64,000 nt of DNA from Datnioides undecimradiatus (taxonomy: Eukaryota > Chordata > Actinopteri > Lobotiformes > Datnioididae): NCBI GenBank assembly GCA_008933995.1, contig WARS01000029.1, positions 21,760,879 to 21,824,878 on the forward strand, written 5' to 3'. Position numbers and translations under genes: made by a program. Positions within the stretch are counted from its first letter, which is position 1. Every line of letters starts with the position of its first letter. This document shows positions 22,560 to 35,012 of this stretch, one piece after another. A model generated the notes under the pieces. That model was given only the letters and a program-made list of their open reading frames with translations, searched no databases and had not been told where the DNA came from.

Positions 22560-22990
22560 ACCGATAAGCAGCCCGCGTCCATTTGCTCTTTACTGACTGC
22601 TCACTGGGGCTAAGCGGTGCGATTAGGGGCAGATTTGGAAGTGTATATAATTGAACCGATTTTTTTTTTTTCATCATCTGCGAGAACAGTTTATAATTAA
22701 TTCTGAATACTTCTCAATTAGCCCTGCTATTAGCCATGCAATTACTAGCGCCACGCAAAAGTGAATTACGTGGACGGTGTCGGCGCGTCATGTCAGCGGC
22801 GGCTGAAACACGCAGGTGGTTAATATTAAAAAAAAATAATAATAATGTTTTGACACGAAGAAGAAGAAACAGCCTAATTGCGTGAATGTGTGACTCGCCG
22901 CACCAGGTGCACTGACTGTGTTTCAGCTCCTGCCAATGGCACACGCAGCCGAAAACAAAAAATAAAGAGGGAGAAACAAAAGAAGAACAT
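22560..22990. promoter_or_regulatory. Candidate conserved non-coding element with four clustered ATTA cores
   Basis: Within about 60 bases (22690-22746) lie TATAATTAATTC, CTCAATTAGCC, GCTATTAGCC and GCAATTACTAGC, four homeodomain-type cores with near-regular spacing. GTGAATTACGTGG follows. The surrounding sequence is unique apart from a T tract near 22661. Confidence 0.45.
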
Positions 22991-23499
22991 TGTGCAGCCT
23001 CTCGCCTTGACTATGTCAGCCGCTGAGGCGCAGGAAGCACTTTAACAGCCCGCTATCATCCATCTGGGCCTGTGGTGGCAGCCGCGGCTGCAGACGCCCT
23101 CTATTCATCACCGCCGACAGGTTACAGATCTGCTGATTCGTGGAGCTGTGAGGAGGGGGCGGGGTGTGTGAGGACGGGCCTCTGAAGGAGCGGCAGCGGG
23201 CCAGACGGTGGGGGCAACCGCAGTGCATTTCCCACCACAGCAGTCGACGGCTTCACCCGTGCTGCTCGCCGTAGTTCGCTTGGCGAGAGTCCTGCGTGTA
23301 GGCCCAGATGATGATTTAACCCCTGAGAGCAGCCCCCCTGCAGCAGCTGGCAGGGTGGGATGTAAACGTGGCCTTTTTGAGGATTTTAATGGTGAATTTG
23401 GTAAATATTTAAATATCTTTTGATGCAAAGGGGCCGTGGAATGATACATATGAAAATCCACATTAGTTGCACCAATATTTAAACACAAACCCTGGTTGT

Positions 23500-24560
23500 G
23501 TTCCCTTAAAATGGCAAATAATTCATCTTTCTTGCCGTGAATTTGTCACTTTTCAGTTCTCCGTTGACTAAATAAGTATCCCTCCTCAGATGATTTATAT
23601 GTATTAAGCTTATTTTTGCACCTAATCATCCCGGTTTGTAAGTTTCACCTTTGGATTTTTAATGTTACCGTCTGTTTGGAGTCTGAAGGATTGGAGGAAA
23701 CATCCCATTTGACGAGGTGAGCGCTCCCCGTAAGAGGACCATCACATCATTTAGCCCGTGTTGAAATCCCTGCCCTTCACAACTCACCAAGCATTGCTGA
23801 CAGCCCGCCATGTCGAGGGAGGCCCGAGATGCCAATGCGCCTCAGAGTCTGATCAAAGGGCTTGTTACAAATGTATTCACGCCCCATGGTCACTTTGTTA
23901 CCAGGCCAATTATATCACAGCTAAATGTTTAGTCAATCAGAGGGGAGGGAAACGGTGCCCCCAACTCGTTCGAGCGCCTGGCTTCATTTCACTTCACATC
24001 AGCCGGTGCCATATCACTGTGAAGGAGCGGCGCAATTGCTAAATCATCTGCTCATAATCTCTCCCCAACTTGAATTAAGTGGTGCGAGCATATGGTGCTA
24101 TTTACGATGACAAATGTAATACCAGCGACAATGAAACTAATTGAAATGTGCGGCGGCGACGCTAAGTCTCCGCAGCTCATTTGCATATTTGCTAAAGCAA
24201 TACTGATCGGTAGCTGCGGGTGTGATACTATTTTATTAGATAAATCCCTGCATCAGCGGAGCCTGCGGCGTTGATCGACTTCCAGGTGTTCATTAAAACA
24301 GGATTCTCCATTTATGGATGGCAGGGAGTAGGGAGCAGATGAGGGGATGATGGCACACAATGCAAAGTAATGCACTGTTAACATTACATTACAAAGCCCT
24401 GCAACAAGGAAGTATGGCGTGGTTACTATGGAAACTACAAACAAACCCTGGAGTTGTTATATTATTATATTCCCTCTGCGCCACTGTTTCTTTTGGGCAA
24501 CTCGCAGGACGTAATTATGATTACACCTGGCAGTTGCTCAGCTGAAAATGTCACAGGTGC
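23500..24560. promoter_or_regulatory. Candidate conserved non-coding element cluster with octamer site
   Basis: One kilobase of repeat-free sequence holds many factor-like words: CCTAATCATCCC, CCAATTATATCAC, GTCAATCAGAGG, GCAATTGCTAAATCATC, GAAACTAATTGAAATG, and a perfect octamer ATTTGCAT at 24179-24186 flanked by CAGCTC and ATTTGC. No coding frame of substance is present. This is one of the best enhancer candidates in the window; its function is inferred. Confidence 0.5.
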
Positions 24561-24659
24561 ACAAACACCCTCAGATGCTGAAACATTCGGTATTTACATA
24601 ATGTTTGCAGAAAAAGACACCATTTTACAACCGGTCGTGAAAACGGCAAGAAGAAATTT

Positions 24660-24990
24660 AAAAAAATGAATCAAATCAGAGTTTTTTTTGGTTTATTTTT
24701 ACGCCGCAAATGTATTTTGCAAACGTATTCCAGCAGCAGTCATGATTACTTTTGTGTGAAACTTTTCTCACTTAATTGGCAAATACATATTAATGTAATC
24801 TAATCCTAGGCACGGTGCCATTTCATATAAAGCTCTCCGAAATATATTTTTCTAAATTAAATTGCATAGCTGCTTGCCAAGAGCTGGCAGTGTTGCTGAT
24901 GTACAGTGAACTTTTCGACGTTAGTGGGTGATGTTAAACCCGACTGGCACAGCGCTGGCGCGGCGCAGGGCGTGCAGAGTTTCCGCATGA
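24660..24990. promoter_or_regulatory. Candidate conserved non-coding element
   Basis: CAGTCATGATTAC, CACTTAATTGGCAAATAC, ATATTAATGTAATCTAATCC and TAAATTAAATTGCATAGC lie within 200 bases. The AT-rich cores and lack of repeats fit an enhancer. This is inference only. Confidence 0.4.
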
Positions 24991-25139
24991 TTTAAAATAA
25001 GGAAAACAACAGGTTTGGGCCTCAGGAAAACGGCCCGACGGCTTTGGTCAACAACGAGAACTAGAAAGCACGTGCCTTTCACATGTCCTGGCATGGTTCG
25101 GTCCAAATGGAAACGGTTGGAAGATGTTATTTAATATTT

Positions 25140-25700
25140 TTTTTTGTTTCCTTATCTACAACCTGTAGCGACAAGCTTCGCTCTCAGATTCCTGATTTTC
25201 ACCATATCCCATCTCGAGCGTAGGGCGGGCAGCCAAAGGATGGTTTATAAGACGATAGATCCCTCGGCACGGTTGCTTAATACTGCAGACGCTCTGTGGG
25301 GCCGTTCGGCTGATCCATCTGAGGCCCAACTGGCCAGAGAGTTTTCCAACATGTTCAGTCTTTATTACTCTTTCTTCCAGAACAATTTTTCCTTTAGCGT
25401 ACTGTTGACGCGACTCTCACAGCCTACCGCAAAACAAGCCAAAGACAGATTGGTGTCGAATGGCGCTGAGTCGAATTGGAGCACTGGACACGGAAAAGGG
25501 GCGGGCAAACCCTGCGTCACAAAAACACTTGTGGGACGAGAGGAAACCTGCAGATTGATGATACGCGACGGCGCATCAGAGAGTTATTCCCTTTTTAAAG
25601 CTCTGCCTCCGTCTCCCCCACACGCTGAGCGCAAGTGACATCTGGGTTGCTGCGGTTTATAGCTTGAAATAATTATTGCAACTGACATTGCAAATCACGT
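25140..25700. other. Unique sequence with a long uninterrupted open frame
   Basis: A 164-codon plus frame covers 25144-25638. The product is Ser/Arg-rich with no domain, signal peptide or repeat that I can name. The low stop density may simply reflect GC-balanced conserved sequence. It could be an exon with flanking splice sites, but I see no convincing acceptor and donor pair. Confidence 0.3.
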
Positions 25701-26365
25701 CGCAGCACCGCGCGGTTTTCTGGGCGCCGCCGCAGCTGTTTGGGGATCATTTCTGGGATCGGCGTCCAGAGACCTTGCATGAAATGTCGTACGAGCACCT
25801 GCAAACTGTGCTTTTGCATACCAGGAAATGAAGTTATGGATGATAATGACTGATGGTATGTCACAATTATAAGACACTGTCTGCTATAAGTCACTACTTT
25901 GACATATATGAGGCACAATTATGACAAAATGAATAAATATTTGATTTAAAGTGAAAATTATGAGGTTCTGAGTTAAAATTACAGGTTACTGACACAATAT
26001 TTGATTATTACTAAATCATATTTATGCTATTTTATGTACTAAAAAAAGCTTTTTTTATTTGTTAAGTCAAAAAAAAGTATTTTTTATGTTTTGGTAACTA
26101 AAAATTTTGGAGGAGCAGGTGAATTATTTATTATTTTTGGACTAACAAAGTCACAAAATGCATCCTGCACTGTCAGCATGTGTTTAGTTACAGCAGATAA
26201 TGTGATAAAAAGTAAAAACTGAAGACAGTGAGACATTATTTCTCCAAACTGTTAGGGTGTAGGGTTGCAAATGGATGGTAGGGACATGTCCCAGTAAGTC
26301 TGGTATCCGCACCACTGCTGGACAAAGCACGGAGGCATTATGACGTTCCAGGCTTTCACTTGAGG
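25701..26365. other. AT-rich spacer, nothing recognised
   Basis: It is rich in TTAT and AAAA words, with short A and T tracts near 26040-26080. I see no feature. Confidence 0.4.
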
Positions 26366-26369
26366 ACAT

Positions 26370-27760
26370 TTTCTCTAACTGGACCTCCTTGAATTTTAAT
26401 TAAATATCCCCGATAGGATGTTTTTCTCTCTCATCGCACGAGCGCCTCATCCCAGTGCTCCCCAGCACCCTGCCAGCTCTTCCCTGGCAGAGGAAAACGC
26501 TATACGGACACACACTGTGTTGTTTTTATTTAGACTTTCGGAGGCTATTGCTATTCCAGTTAAATCAATGAGTTTTTATTTTATGAAAAAAATATAAAAA
26601 TAGCCTCCCTTGCAGTTTATAACTTGCTTCTCTGATACGTCCGTGCTCCCTTCGCCCTCGTTTTTAAGCGATGTTCACCTTTAATCTCACTTTTACATCC
26701 GTCCAACAACACACATAAGAACAACTGTGGCAGCAGCAATACTTAGATTTCTTTCTTCCAGCTTAAGGAAGTGCTTGACGGGAGCAGCTTAATGATGATA
26801 TTAATATTCAGCGTTTCATTGGTTTTCATGCCGCGGAGAGAGTCAGGCTTGCCAGAGGCCACAGACAGCCCAGTTTCATGACACCGGACGGGGCCAAAGG
26901 GAGCGAATCGAACAACTGAGGTTTTTCTAATATGGATTTAATTCAGCAGGGGGAAAGGTTTTTTGTTTTTTTTTAAACCCAAATCAGGCAATGTGTCGGT
27001 AGTATGGTGCAATGTGCTTAGGCCTAATCAATGCCCCATATCCAGTGCTATCCAGGGCCACCATGTGCTGAGCTCAGAGCATCTGGCACAGAGCGGAGAA
27101 CACACAGCTGCCCGGCTGGCATCAGAGGAGAAGTCCAGAGCATTGAGTGTACTTTGGAGGGAGCCCAACTCCAGCATCAGATTTCAGATCAGTGCCATTT
27201 GACTGATTACATCAGTGAAGAGGATTTAACTGTGTTTTTTTTTTTTTTTTTATGTAATACTTTTTCTCGTGGCTTAGCATTTCCCAGTAAGACACGTTCA
27301 TTTCTCTGAGAGCGGAGTTAATAACTTGCAATTTCTTTCAAGCCGCCGAGCTGTGCTGATGAATAATGGCCTGAAAGGTTCAGAGAAGAAGATTACAAAC
27401 ATCCCCGCACTCATCATCGCCGGTGTCCTGCGAAAACCTGATTCCTCAAATTTCTGGCAGTTTATTTTCTTTTTATTGCGGCTGACAGCTGACATTATCG
27501 TCCATGTGCAGAAAAGGTTTCATAATGTTGGAGGCGAGCCAAGCGATTGATGGGCTAAATCGACCCTTATTTTTCAAGAGAAAGTTAACTTTCTGCAGAG
27601 GGAGGGACAGCTCCTGCACTGGTGACACGCAGTCACTGAGAGGAAAGCAATATCGCTGTGATATTATCCAGCAGCAGATGGAAGGATAACATATGCTGAT
27701 TGCACCTGCCAAACAGGTCACAGTTGGAGAAAAGTAGAAAATAACATCCCACTGAACACG
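26370..27760. promoter_or_regulatory. Candidate conserved non-coding element cluster
   Basis: Motif-rich unique sequence: TTTTAATTAAAT near 26394, TTAATGATGATATTAATATT near 26789, GGCCTAATCAATGCC near 27021, TGACAGCTGACA at 27483-27494 (two Meis/TALE-type TGACA words) and GCGATTGATGGG near 27543 (a Pbx/Hox-type word). A T18 tract at about 27234-27251 is the only simple sequence. The TALE-type pair followed 50 bases later by a Pbx-like site suggests a homeodomain-cofactor input, but that is inference. Confidence 0.5.
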
Positions 27761-27819
27761 AAAATGAAAAATGACAATGAGCTGACAAAAACAAATACGT
27801 GGAGTAGTTTAAGATGTAA

Positions 27820-28160
27820 AATAATGAGACGGAGCAAAGTCCAATGAGGATCTAACGATACAGGATTCTTTTATTGCACCCAGCTGCCTTTGAAATTGTC
27901 GCATTATATCATTTACCGGTAAATGCAACGCAGAAAAGGGCTTTGATTTAATGTGTTTTAAATGAAAATGGCAGCCATTATGGAGCATGAGCCGGTGTTG
28001 TTCTGGAGAGAGCAAGGTAATGCCTCTTAAATGCAACACCCTCCTACACATACGAATATATACGGAGCTGCACGTGGGTATCGACGCTATAAAAGGTGCC
28101 TTTACGTTGCATTTTCATGATAAACAACCCAGCTGAGCGGTTGTGGTGTTATATTAGTGG
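27820..28160. promoter_or_regulatory. Candidate conserved non-coding element with 16-bp palindrome
   Basis: At 27910-27925 CATTTACCGGTAAATG is a perfect 16-bp palindrome. Nearby are TTTATTGCACCCAGCTGCC and GATTTAATGTGTTTTAAATG. The palindrome could be a dimeric factor site with ACCGGT core, or chance. No repeat family overlaps it. Confidence 0.45.
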
Positions 28161-28479
28161 AAATTAAACTATTCTGGTGCAAAGTGACAGTTTTTAATTA
28201 CTTAGAATAAATATCTTATACTTTACTTACACATATTCTTACCAGGGTAACATTAATATTATCTGTAGTTTATAATTAGCCACAACCATATCTCCAACAC
28301 ATGAAAAGTAGCTGATTTGACCTAAAAAAATATATAAAATGTCAGTGAAGCACAGTGCGTATCTATTGTAATGTGTGCAGGAATTCATACATTGGTGCAA
28401 ACTTATGCAAATGTACATAATAACACCTCGGAAAATATATTCATGTGAGCCACTTTAATGAGCTAACTATTTGGGGTTA

Positions 28480-28850
28480 TTAAAGTCAAAGTGACAAGGT
28501 GGTTGAAAGGCCAGCTCCCCCAGTCACTTAGCTCATGGACCTGTCTTCAGCCTGCCAGCATTCAATTATACAGCCAGGGACCAGACATAACAAGTGTTCA
28601 CACCTGTCGCCACCCAGATTCAGGTCCAGATTCTTTAATGACCACACAGCCGTGCTGCTGGAACCTGCTTCTGGGCGTGCAGAGAGGGCTCCGACACTGC
28701 AAACAGTTCGCAGAGGCAGGGAGTGAATATTACATCTGTTTCCTCTCTCCATGTGTCTCCATGTGTCTTAATTATAAATCAAGCGAAGACATCATTTTGA
28801 GAAGAGGACCATGCAACTTGCAACTAAACACAGTTTCTTTTCAGGTTCTT
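28480..28850. other. Unique sequence, weak regulatory candidate
   Basis: It contains GCATTCAATTATACAGCC, TCTTTAATGACC and AATTATAAATCAAGC words. The open frames (74-120 codons) have no domain. I place it below the clearer candidates. Confidence 0.25.
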
Positions 28851-28899
28851 TAAAACAAGCCTAAAAACATAATGTTATTTTCTTCCCAAATTTTAAATT

Positions 28900-29700
28900 A
28901 AAGTCTTGTCCACATGCGTGTGGACGTCGCTGAAACCACAAACAAATGTTTTCCTCTACTTTTTTGCCCTTTTGCCCCAGTTTTCAGTCACAAATGCAGA
29001 TTTTTCAAAACTTAGGTTGTCTATTTATGCATGCAAGACCACAATGACAACAGCAATGGCAATTTCCTGCACATGCTCCAAATGTTCTTCTCTGCCATTT
29101 GATGCATCATTGATGTGCTCTTTATCACCACCTACTGGCCCGGCATGCTTATTTGCAGCACTCGAGGGAAACATGGACAGAAAAAGCTGCGTGCTCACCT
29201 GTAAAGTTGCATGTGCATTGGCAAACCGCTGTCTGCTAGCGTTGTAGGCTAGCTAGTTGCAGGCGACCTCACAAATAGTGGAAAGCAAGAGCAACACTGG
29301 CTAAAACAGTGGCTTAGCAACAGTTACTGTCAACATTAACAGCTCTATAGCAGCACTATGCTGAACATGGCTGACTATGGCCAGGGCAATTACAGCAAAC
29401 AGCAGTGGGACAATGTAATGTCTAACAGTTGTACACTGGCTTGGCATCCTTTCTTCTCCCATGCATAAAACATGTGGTGCAACTTGCTAGCATTGCAACA
29501 AGATGAACAGGTTTACTACATCCTGTTAGACATGGCTAATTGTGGAGTAAACATGCTAATGACTGTACATGGGCGCTGGCATTTTGATGTTTGTTTTGAA
29601 GTAGGTTGTGGACAGTCAGTGTTCAGACGGAGGTCTTTGAAAATAAAACCCAATACACAGGAACCTGTGATGAAAATGAAAGACCAACACACGGGATGGA
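28900..29700. repeat. Probable dispersed-repeat tract
   Basis: A GTCCACA-TGCG-TGTGGAC hairpin (28908-28925) opens the tract. It is followed by words recalling a fish repeat (GTGGACGTCGCTGAAACC, CACCTACTGGCCCGGCATG) and by repeated GCTAGC, AACATGG and CTAACAG words around 29230-29560. The texture differs from the candidate regulatory blocks on either side. The family is not identified, and the boundaries are rough. Confidence 0.35.
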
Positions 29701-29709
29701 AATGAAAAA

Positions 29710-31430
29710 AGATGAAAGGCGATAGGCCTCCGCTAGCGTCCGACATGTCGGCAGCACTCGCGGTTTATGGTGTTCTCTGTTTCAGCTACATTTTTGGAAG
29801 TTTCATTCTGTTTCTAAAGGGCAGCGATGACATCAAACCCACGGGGAGGAAGCCATTTAGCCATCCTGCGACAGATAGGGGGATTAAAATTTGACAGAAG
29901 GACCGATTCGAATGACAGATAAGGGGAGGAACAATGGCGTAATGTGTGCTGTCAAGCAGAGGATATTTGAAAGGGAATCAGACCCTGGCTGTCAAGAAAG
30001 GTTTTTCCTTTCTCTCTTGAAAGCCTTTTTTTTGTCCAGACGTCTGAATTGTCTGACTCTTCTTGAAATTTGAGGTAGGGGCCGTCACCGTCTATCTGCT
30101 TTTTTTCACGAAAAGATAAGACTGATTGGTTTACTCCTTCCGTGTCAGTGTCTGAAAGGGCTTTCATAAAGAGACCAGTGTCAATAAGAAAACACCGTTG
30201 CATTAAGCACAAGTACAGCAATAAAACGACTGTAGTAACTACGAAAACTGATCTGCTTTAAATTTGCAAATTGCAGTTTTATTCATTTTCTTTCAAACTG
30301 CCTTCCTGGCAACAGCCTCTAATAATAAGGCTGGATGAAAAACACCACCAGCTGCATGTAAAGATAAATTCAACATTCAGATTAATGAAGTGGCTTCACA
30401 TTCATTTAAACATGCCCCACGACAGCACGTCAGTACTACAGCATCATCTCAGAACCCAACCTGAATCCATGCATTTGAGTTTATGTGACTTTCCATATGG
30501 TGAGCACTGTCAGCATTCGTTATATGCGCTGGTGGATAAACCGGACTAAATTCCCAATATGCCTCACTCAATTCATGAATATTGAAATGGGAGCATATTC
30601 ATTTGCCTTCATACAAATGCAATAATATCCAATCTGCTTGTGCTGTTTGTCCAACAAACAGAGAGAAAGGAGACATAATTAGACCCCAGGGAAAGTGTGC
30701 CGCCGCTGTTGTTGGTACTTTGTCCACGTTTCTTTCGCCTTTCCACCCCAATCCACACCTGCTGCATTGTTTATAATAGCCTATGAAACACACAGGTCAT
30801 GTTCTCGCCTTTGTGTGGAGTTCAGCAGATCGGCCCTCCTGAATGGCCGGCGCTGATGACAGCGCTCATGGTGATTAGCTTGAATATCGGGCTGTGCTGG
30901 GGAACAGATGGACAGAAATCACCAGCTCAATGTTGTGCGGCTGAACAAATGGGGGCTTTTGGCAGGAAGACCATTGTTGTTGCTCAGTCTTCACGGTCCA
31001 GACGTTCACGCAGGTTCACCAAGAGAGAAAGGATTTTTTTTTTCTTCTTCCACCACAGCAGACATCATTTCTCCTTGGCTAATGACAGACAAACCCCCAC
31101 AGCACCTCATCTTCAACCTAAACTCTTTGTTGAGAAATAATCAGAATGATTAATGTTTCGAAATGGAACCGCTGAGTTTCGGCTCTCCTGATAACCTTTC
31201 CTGGATTCAGCTCAGACCCAATTGTCTCATAATAATACTATGCAGCATTTTCAATAAAATTGCTTACAATGAGCGAGCTCCTCCATCTTATGCGGGGAAA
31301 AAAGGGTCATTTACTTGCGTCTCAGAAGGAGTGGAGGGCCAGGTACTCTTAAATCCTCTTGAGATGATAGCTACATTTTCTTCAGCAACAATCAGGTATC
31401 CTCTCTCGTGCACTGATATCCCTTAACCCA
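29710..31430. promoter_or_regulatory. Long candidate conserved non-coding element cluster
   Basis: A 1.7-kb stretch with no recognised repeat. It starts with a perfect 12-bp palindrome, CCGACATGTCGG (29740-29751), and contains repeated TGACAGA and GATAAGG words (29890-29930), GCAAATTGCAG, CAGATTAATGAAGTGGC, GACATAATTAGACCCC and GTGATTAGCTTGAATATCGG. The open frames here lack recognisable domains. The unbroken unique character suggests strong constraint. It may be several adjacent enhancers. Confidence 0.5.
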
Positions 31431-31439
31431 CAGCTCTTC

Positions 31440-32680
31440 ACTTCTGTTAAACTAAATTAAAGTCACATGTCACCAGTTGTGCATTAACATGTACAGGTGT
31501 TGGGCTTTTTGTTGTTGTTGTTGTAGGCCTCTTTGTAGCTACTGGCTAACTGTGACGGCAGTTCTGTGATGAAATACGATTTCCTTACCTGTTTGCACAA
31601 CAGTTTGACCTCAGTGTGCAGAGATAGCTCCGTCGAAGGATCCACCTTTGCTGTGAGAAGCTCTTATCTTTTTGCTCTCACACGTGGAAGTTAGTTCCGC
31701 TCTGTCTCTAGAGGAGTTGATAAGACGCTCAAGTGAAACAGCCAACTGTTTGCGCTGTTTAGACTGAAAGGATCTCCTTTAATATCAGGGTTCGCTGTTG
31801 TGCAGCTTCCAAAATGTCTGTCTTAAAGAAATGTGAGCGTGTGTTTCTTTGTTTTTTTTGTCTTATGAAAGGAGAAACCCTGCATGCAGAGACGGCCGTA
31901 TTATAACTCTGAAAAAAACCCTGCTTTGTTGGCTTTTGTTGCAGAAACTTCCACTCAGAGAAACTCAGAGTTGCCTTTTTTTCCCCAGTTTTTCAGCAAA
32001 CAAACGTGTGTCTTCATGCACACATATTGTATGTTCACGAGTTCTTGCATGATGCTGGGCACCACATGCACTGGATTCCCTTTATGGGTGGGCGTTCAAA
32101 CTGATTGAACACTTTGAATTAACTTTGGAGACGGTCATTGAAACCTTCATTACACCAAAACACCAAAGCACAAACATGTGAGTCTTTCAAGCATGTGTAA
32201 ACTTGCTAAAATGCTCTCTGTAAAGGAGACGAATGACAGCAGTCTCTTCCTCAAAATCAACCCATCCAACACCTCCAACTGGATAACAGCCCGTCAGCTG
32301 CTGTGGAAACATCACGTTATTCAGAAGCCGACTCGGGCTGATGTTATCGGAGGAATGTGGTGGTGAGAAAAAGGTTGCGCAGCTGCAGACTTGTGTTTTA
32401 TTTCGTATCGACAGTACTTACTTTCAAGAGTTGTGTGCAAGTCAAGTTGGAATCTAAATCTTTGATGATTGGTCGGTCTGTATCTCACCAGACTGTAATA
32501 GGTCCCTGGAGATGAATGTTCCTAAACTTATATCTTATTGACCTTGTAAGCTGCAGTTGGTTTGTACAAGTGTAACAGTCAATGCACTCATGCTGATGTT
32601 GCAGCAGTAGTGATTTCTCTGTTGTGCCGTATAGAAAGCTTCCTCTCCACTGTTTTTATTGTGTGAGCTGCATTGCAGAG
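31440..32680. other. Unique sequence, nothing recognised
   Basis: A short (GTT)n run lies near 31510-31525. The open frames of 62-74 codons have no domain. I see no clear motif cluster. Confidence 0.35.
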
Positions 32681-32689
32681 GCTAGCCCC

Positions 32690-33070
32690 TTTGTCCCATT
32701 TGATTTTGCTGAAGCCCTAATGTTCATGAACACCTTAAATATAAAAAAAACTCCTTAAAGTAATAAACCTTAATGATTATTTTAATTAATGTGCCATGCA
32801 TTGCAAGAGCATGCCCTGCCTTAACAGGTTTACCAGGCTAGAAACATCATTAAACCTGAACAACCATGCCATTGTCAGTTCACCAAACCATCCCTCGATT
32901 TTTAATGAACACTTCTATTGGTATAGATATTCTTAATTCAAGGAAAATCCAGAAGAAAATGCGTTTCATTCGCCTTTTTTCTTCATTTTCATGATTCATG
33001 CAATCCCTTGTCCTCCTGGTTGTTGTAAATCTGTTCCCAGCTGTGCAACTAAAGATCTTCTGGCTCCTTC
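32690..33070. promoter_or_regulatory. Candidate conserved non-coding element
   Basis: The core at 32770-32791 is TTAATGATTATTTTAATTAA followed by TG, an array of overlapping homeodomain-type sites. Further on come CATCATTAAACCTGAAC, TTTTTAATGAACAC and TTCATGATTCATGC. No repeat and no frame of note. Confidence 0.45.
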
Positions 33071-33359
33071 ATGAATGTGCTTTAACATAAGGTTCAGCGT
33101 TATAATTGACAATATGTCATTTATTAAAACATCTCGTCATTATTTGTCTTCAAATCTCGCAAGTAACCTTCTAGTAATGGTGGTCAACGGCTGAGTGACT
33201 GCACATGTACTGTGAATCAGCAACCTCAGAAGCTGCGTAAAGCTCTGCAGACCAGAGAGGAGATTTACTCCAAAGAGAGAAAAAAGAAAACTTCTTATTG
33301 ACCCTGTTTTCTGACATATTAAGAAAACGATTTCACAGTTTTATCATTTCACATTTCTT

Positions 33360-34640
33360 GCCTTATTGATCCGGGAATCCAAGCCATATCACCTTGAACA
33401 GCCGAAGTCAGAGAAAACGCCTAAAGAGCAGTGTGTAGGTCTGCCCTGCACAGCGTCTGCTATTTTATTAAGTGGCCTCAGGAGCAGTAAATACATTTTT
33501 AAAAAAAAAGTTAAATCCTGGAAATCAGGAGGTAAACAGATAGTTAAAACATGCCCTTGCCAGCTCGGAAACAGGAGCCCTGATGCGCATCATTTTATTG
33601 CACTCATCAGGGCGCATTTTCTCCCAATTGTACATCACAGCAGGAGCTCAGAGGTTCATATCCACAAATATTCCACTCATATGGCCAAAAGGTGTGATAT
33701 TAATGCTTGAAATGCAGCAATATTGATAAGCAGTCACCTCCAAGGTAGAATAAACAAGGACACATTCTGTCTGAAAGAGAGGCGTTTAGTGTGCCGACTG
33801 CAGATTGGTTTTTCCGCTAATTGTTAAACTGTACATGCAGCAAGTCAGCAAACGGCACAACTCATTTCCCAGCTCAGTGCGGTGTTCAGTGCACTGTGCA
33901 TAATGAGCTTTTGATTTATTCTACTGATCAGTGAGTTTTTGTAACATAAAGTGGACGCATTTAACACTTGAATCTCTAGGACACCAGGGATGTGGCAATG
34001 ACAACAAAGATAGTATTAAAACATGTGAATGTTTCCCGTTTAATAGGCACAGGGGTGGTCTTTTTGCACCACAGCATTACAGTAACAGTGAGACAGCTTC
34101 TGTGCCTCATAATGGAAAACCAACACACTGACAAAACAATACAAGGCAGAGGAAAAACACTAGAAGGGGCTTTGCAGCAGAAGAGGAGGAACATTTCTGC
34201 AAGAGCCAGAGAAGCTCTGCTGCTAATGAAACACTCCTGATTCAGTTTAATTGTCTCCATCCTAATTTGGCATTTGAATGTTTTACCCTCCCCTGCAACC
34301 AGCTGCTTTTGCTGCCCTTAAACTAATGTATTACATTGTAAGAACAGCAAATTATATCTCAATTGGCACGTCTCAAAAGGACGGCAGCGGTTAAAATATC
34401 TCAAGTATTACTCACAACCTCCAGTGCTCGTAGTAATCAGAGGTCAAAATTAACCAACGCATTATTAGAGGGTGGGGGTTTTTTTTCCCCTTAATTAATC
34501 TTTTTGTTCGAGAATAATCATGTAGGTATTGAAGGTTTGCGTTGGCAGCAGCTCAAGGTTAATGCGCTTTAATTAAGGTGACACACAAAGCTTCGGCTAG
34601 CAAGGCTGCACACAGGCCCAAAGGAGCTGAGAAACTTTAA
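33360..34640. promoter_or_regulatory. Candidate conserved non-coding element cluster
   Basis: Unique sequence with CATCATTTTATTGCACTC, GTGATATTAATGCTTG, TTGATAAGCAG, CCGCTAATTGTTAAAC, GTGCATAATGAGC, CCTTAATTAATC (34489-34500) and GCTTTAATTAAGGTG (around 34567). The last two are overlapping palindromic TTAATTAA sites 75 bases apart. A poly-T/poly-C tract near 34480 is the only simple sequence. Confidence 0.45.
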
Positions 34641-35012
34641 CTTGTTCTAAAGATATGTGTAAAATAAGCAAGCAAGCAGTGGCATTGCTATCAAAGGTTA
34701 TCCTTAGCTGACTGATGCACCAACTTCCATCTTGGAGGCTGCACCTCCACTCCACTAAGGCTCTGTGGGTAGTTGCTGTTGCCGACTACGCCCTCGTTGA
34801 TGATGTGAAGCTTGAGTTTGACGCCAGTTTGGATGCTATCTGCTCAAGTTAGAGGTTCCAAGATGAAAATGCCCAGGAATGTAGGCGCACACCTGCAAGT
34901 GACAACACAGATTCGCTCAGCCTATGGAGTCACAATAATAATGCTCTCTCAGAACCTTTGATTGCACCTTGTGTAGCTTGAATTAGGCCAGCAACTTTCA
35001 TTTCTTCAGTTG

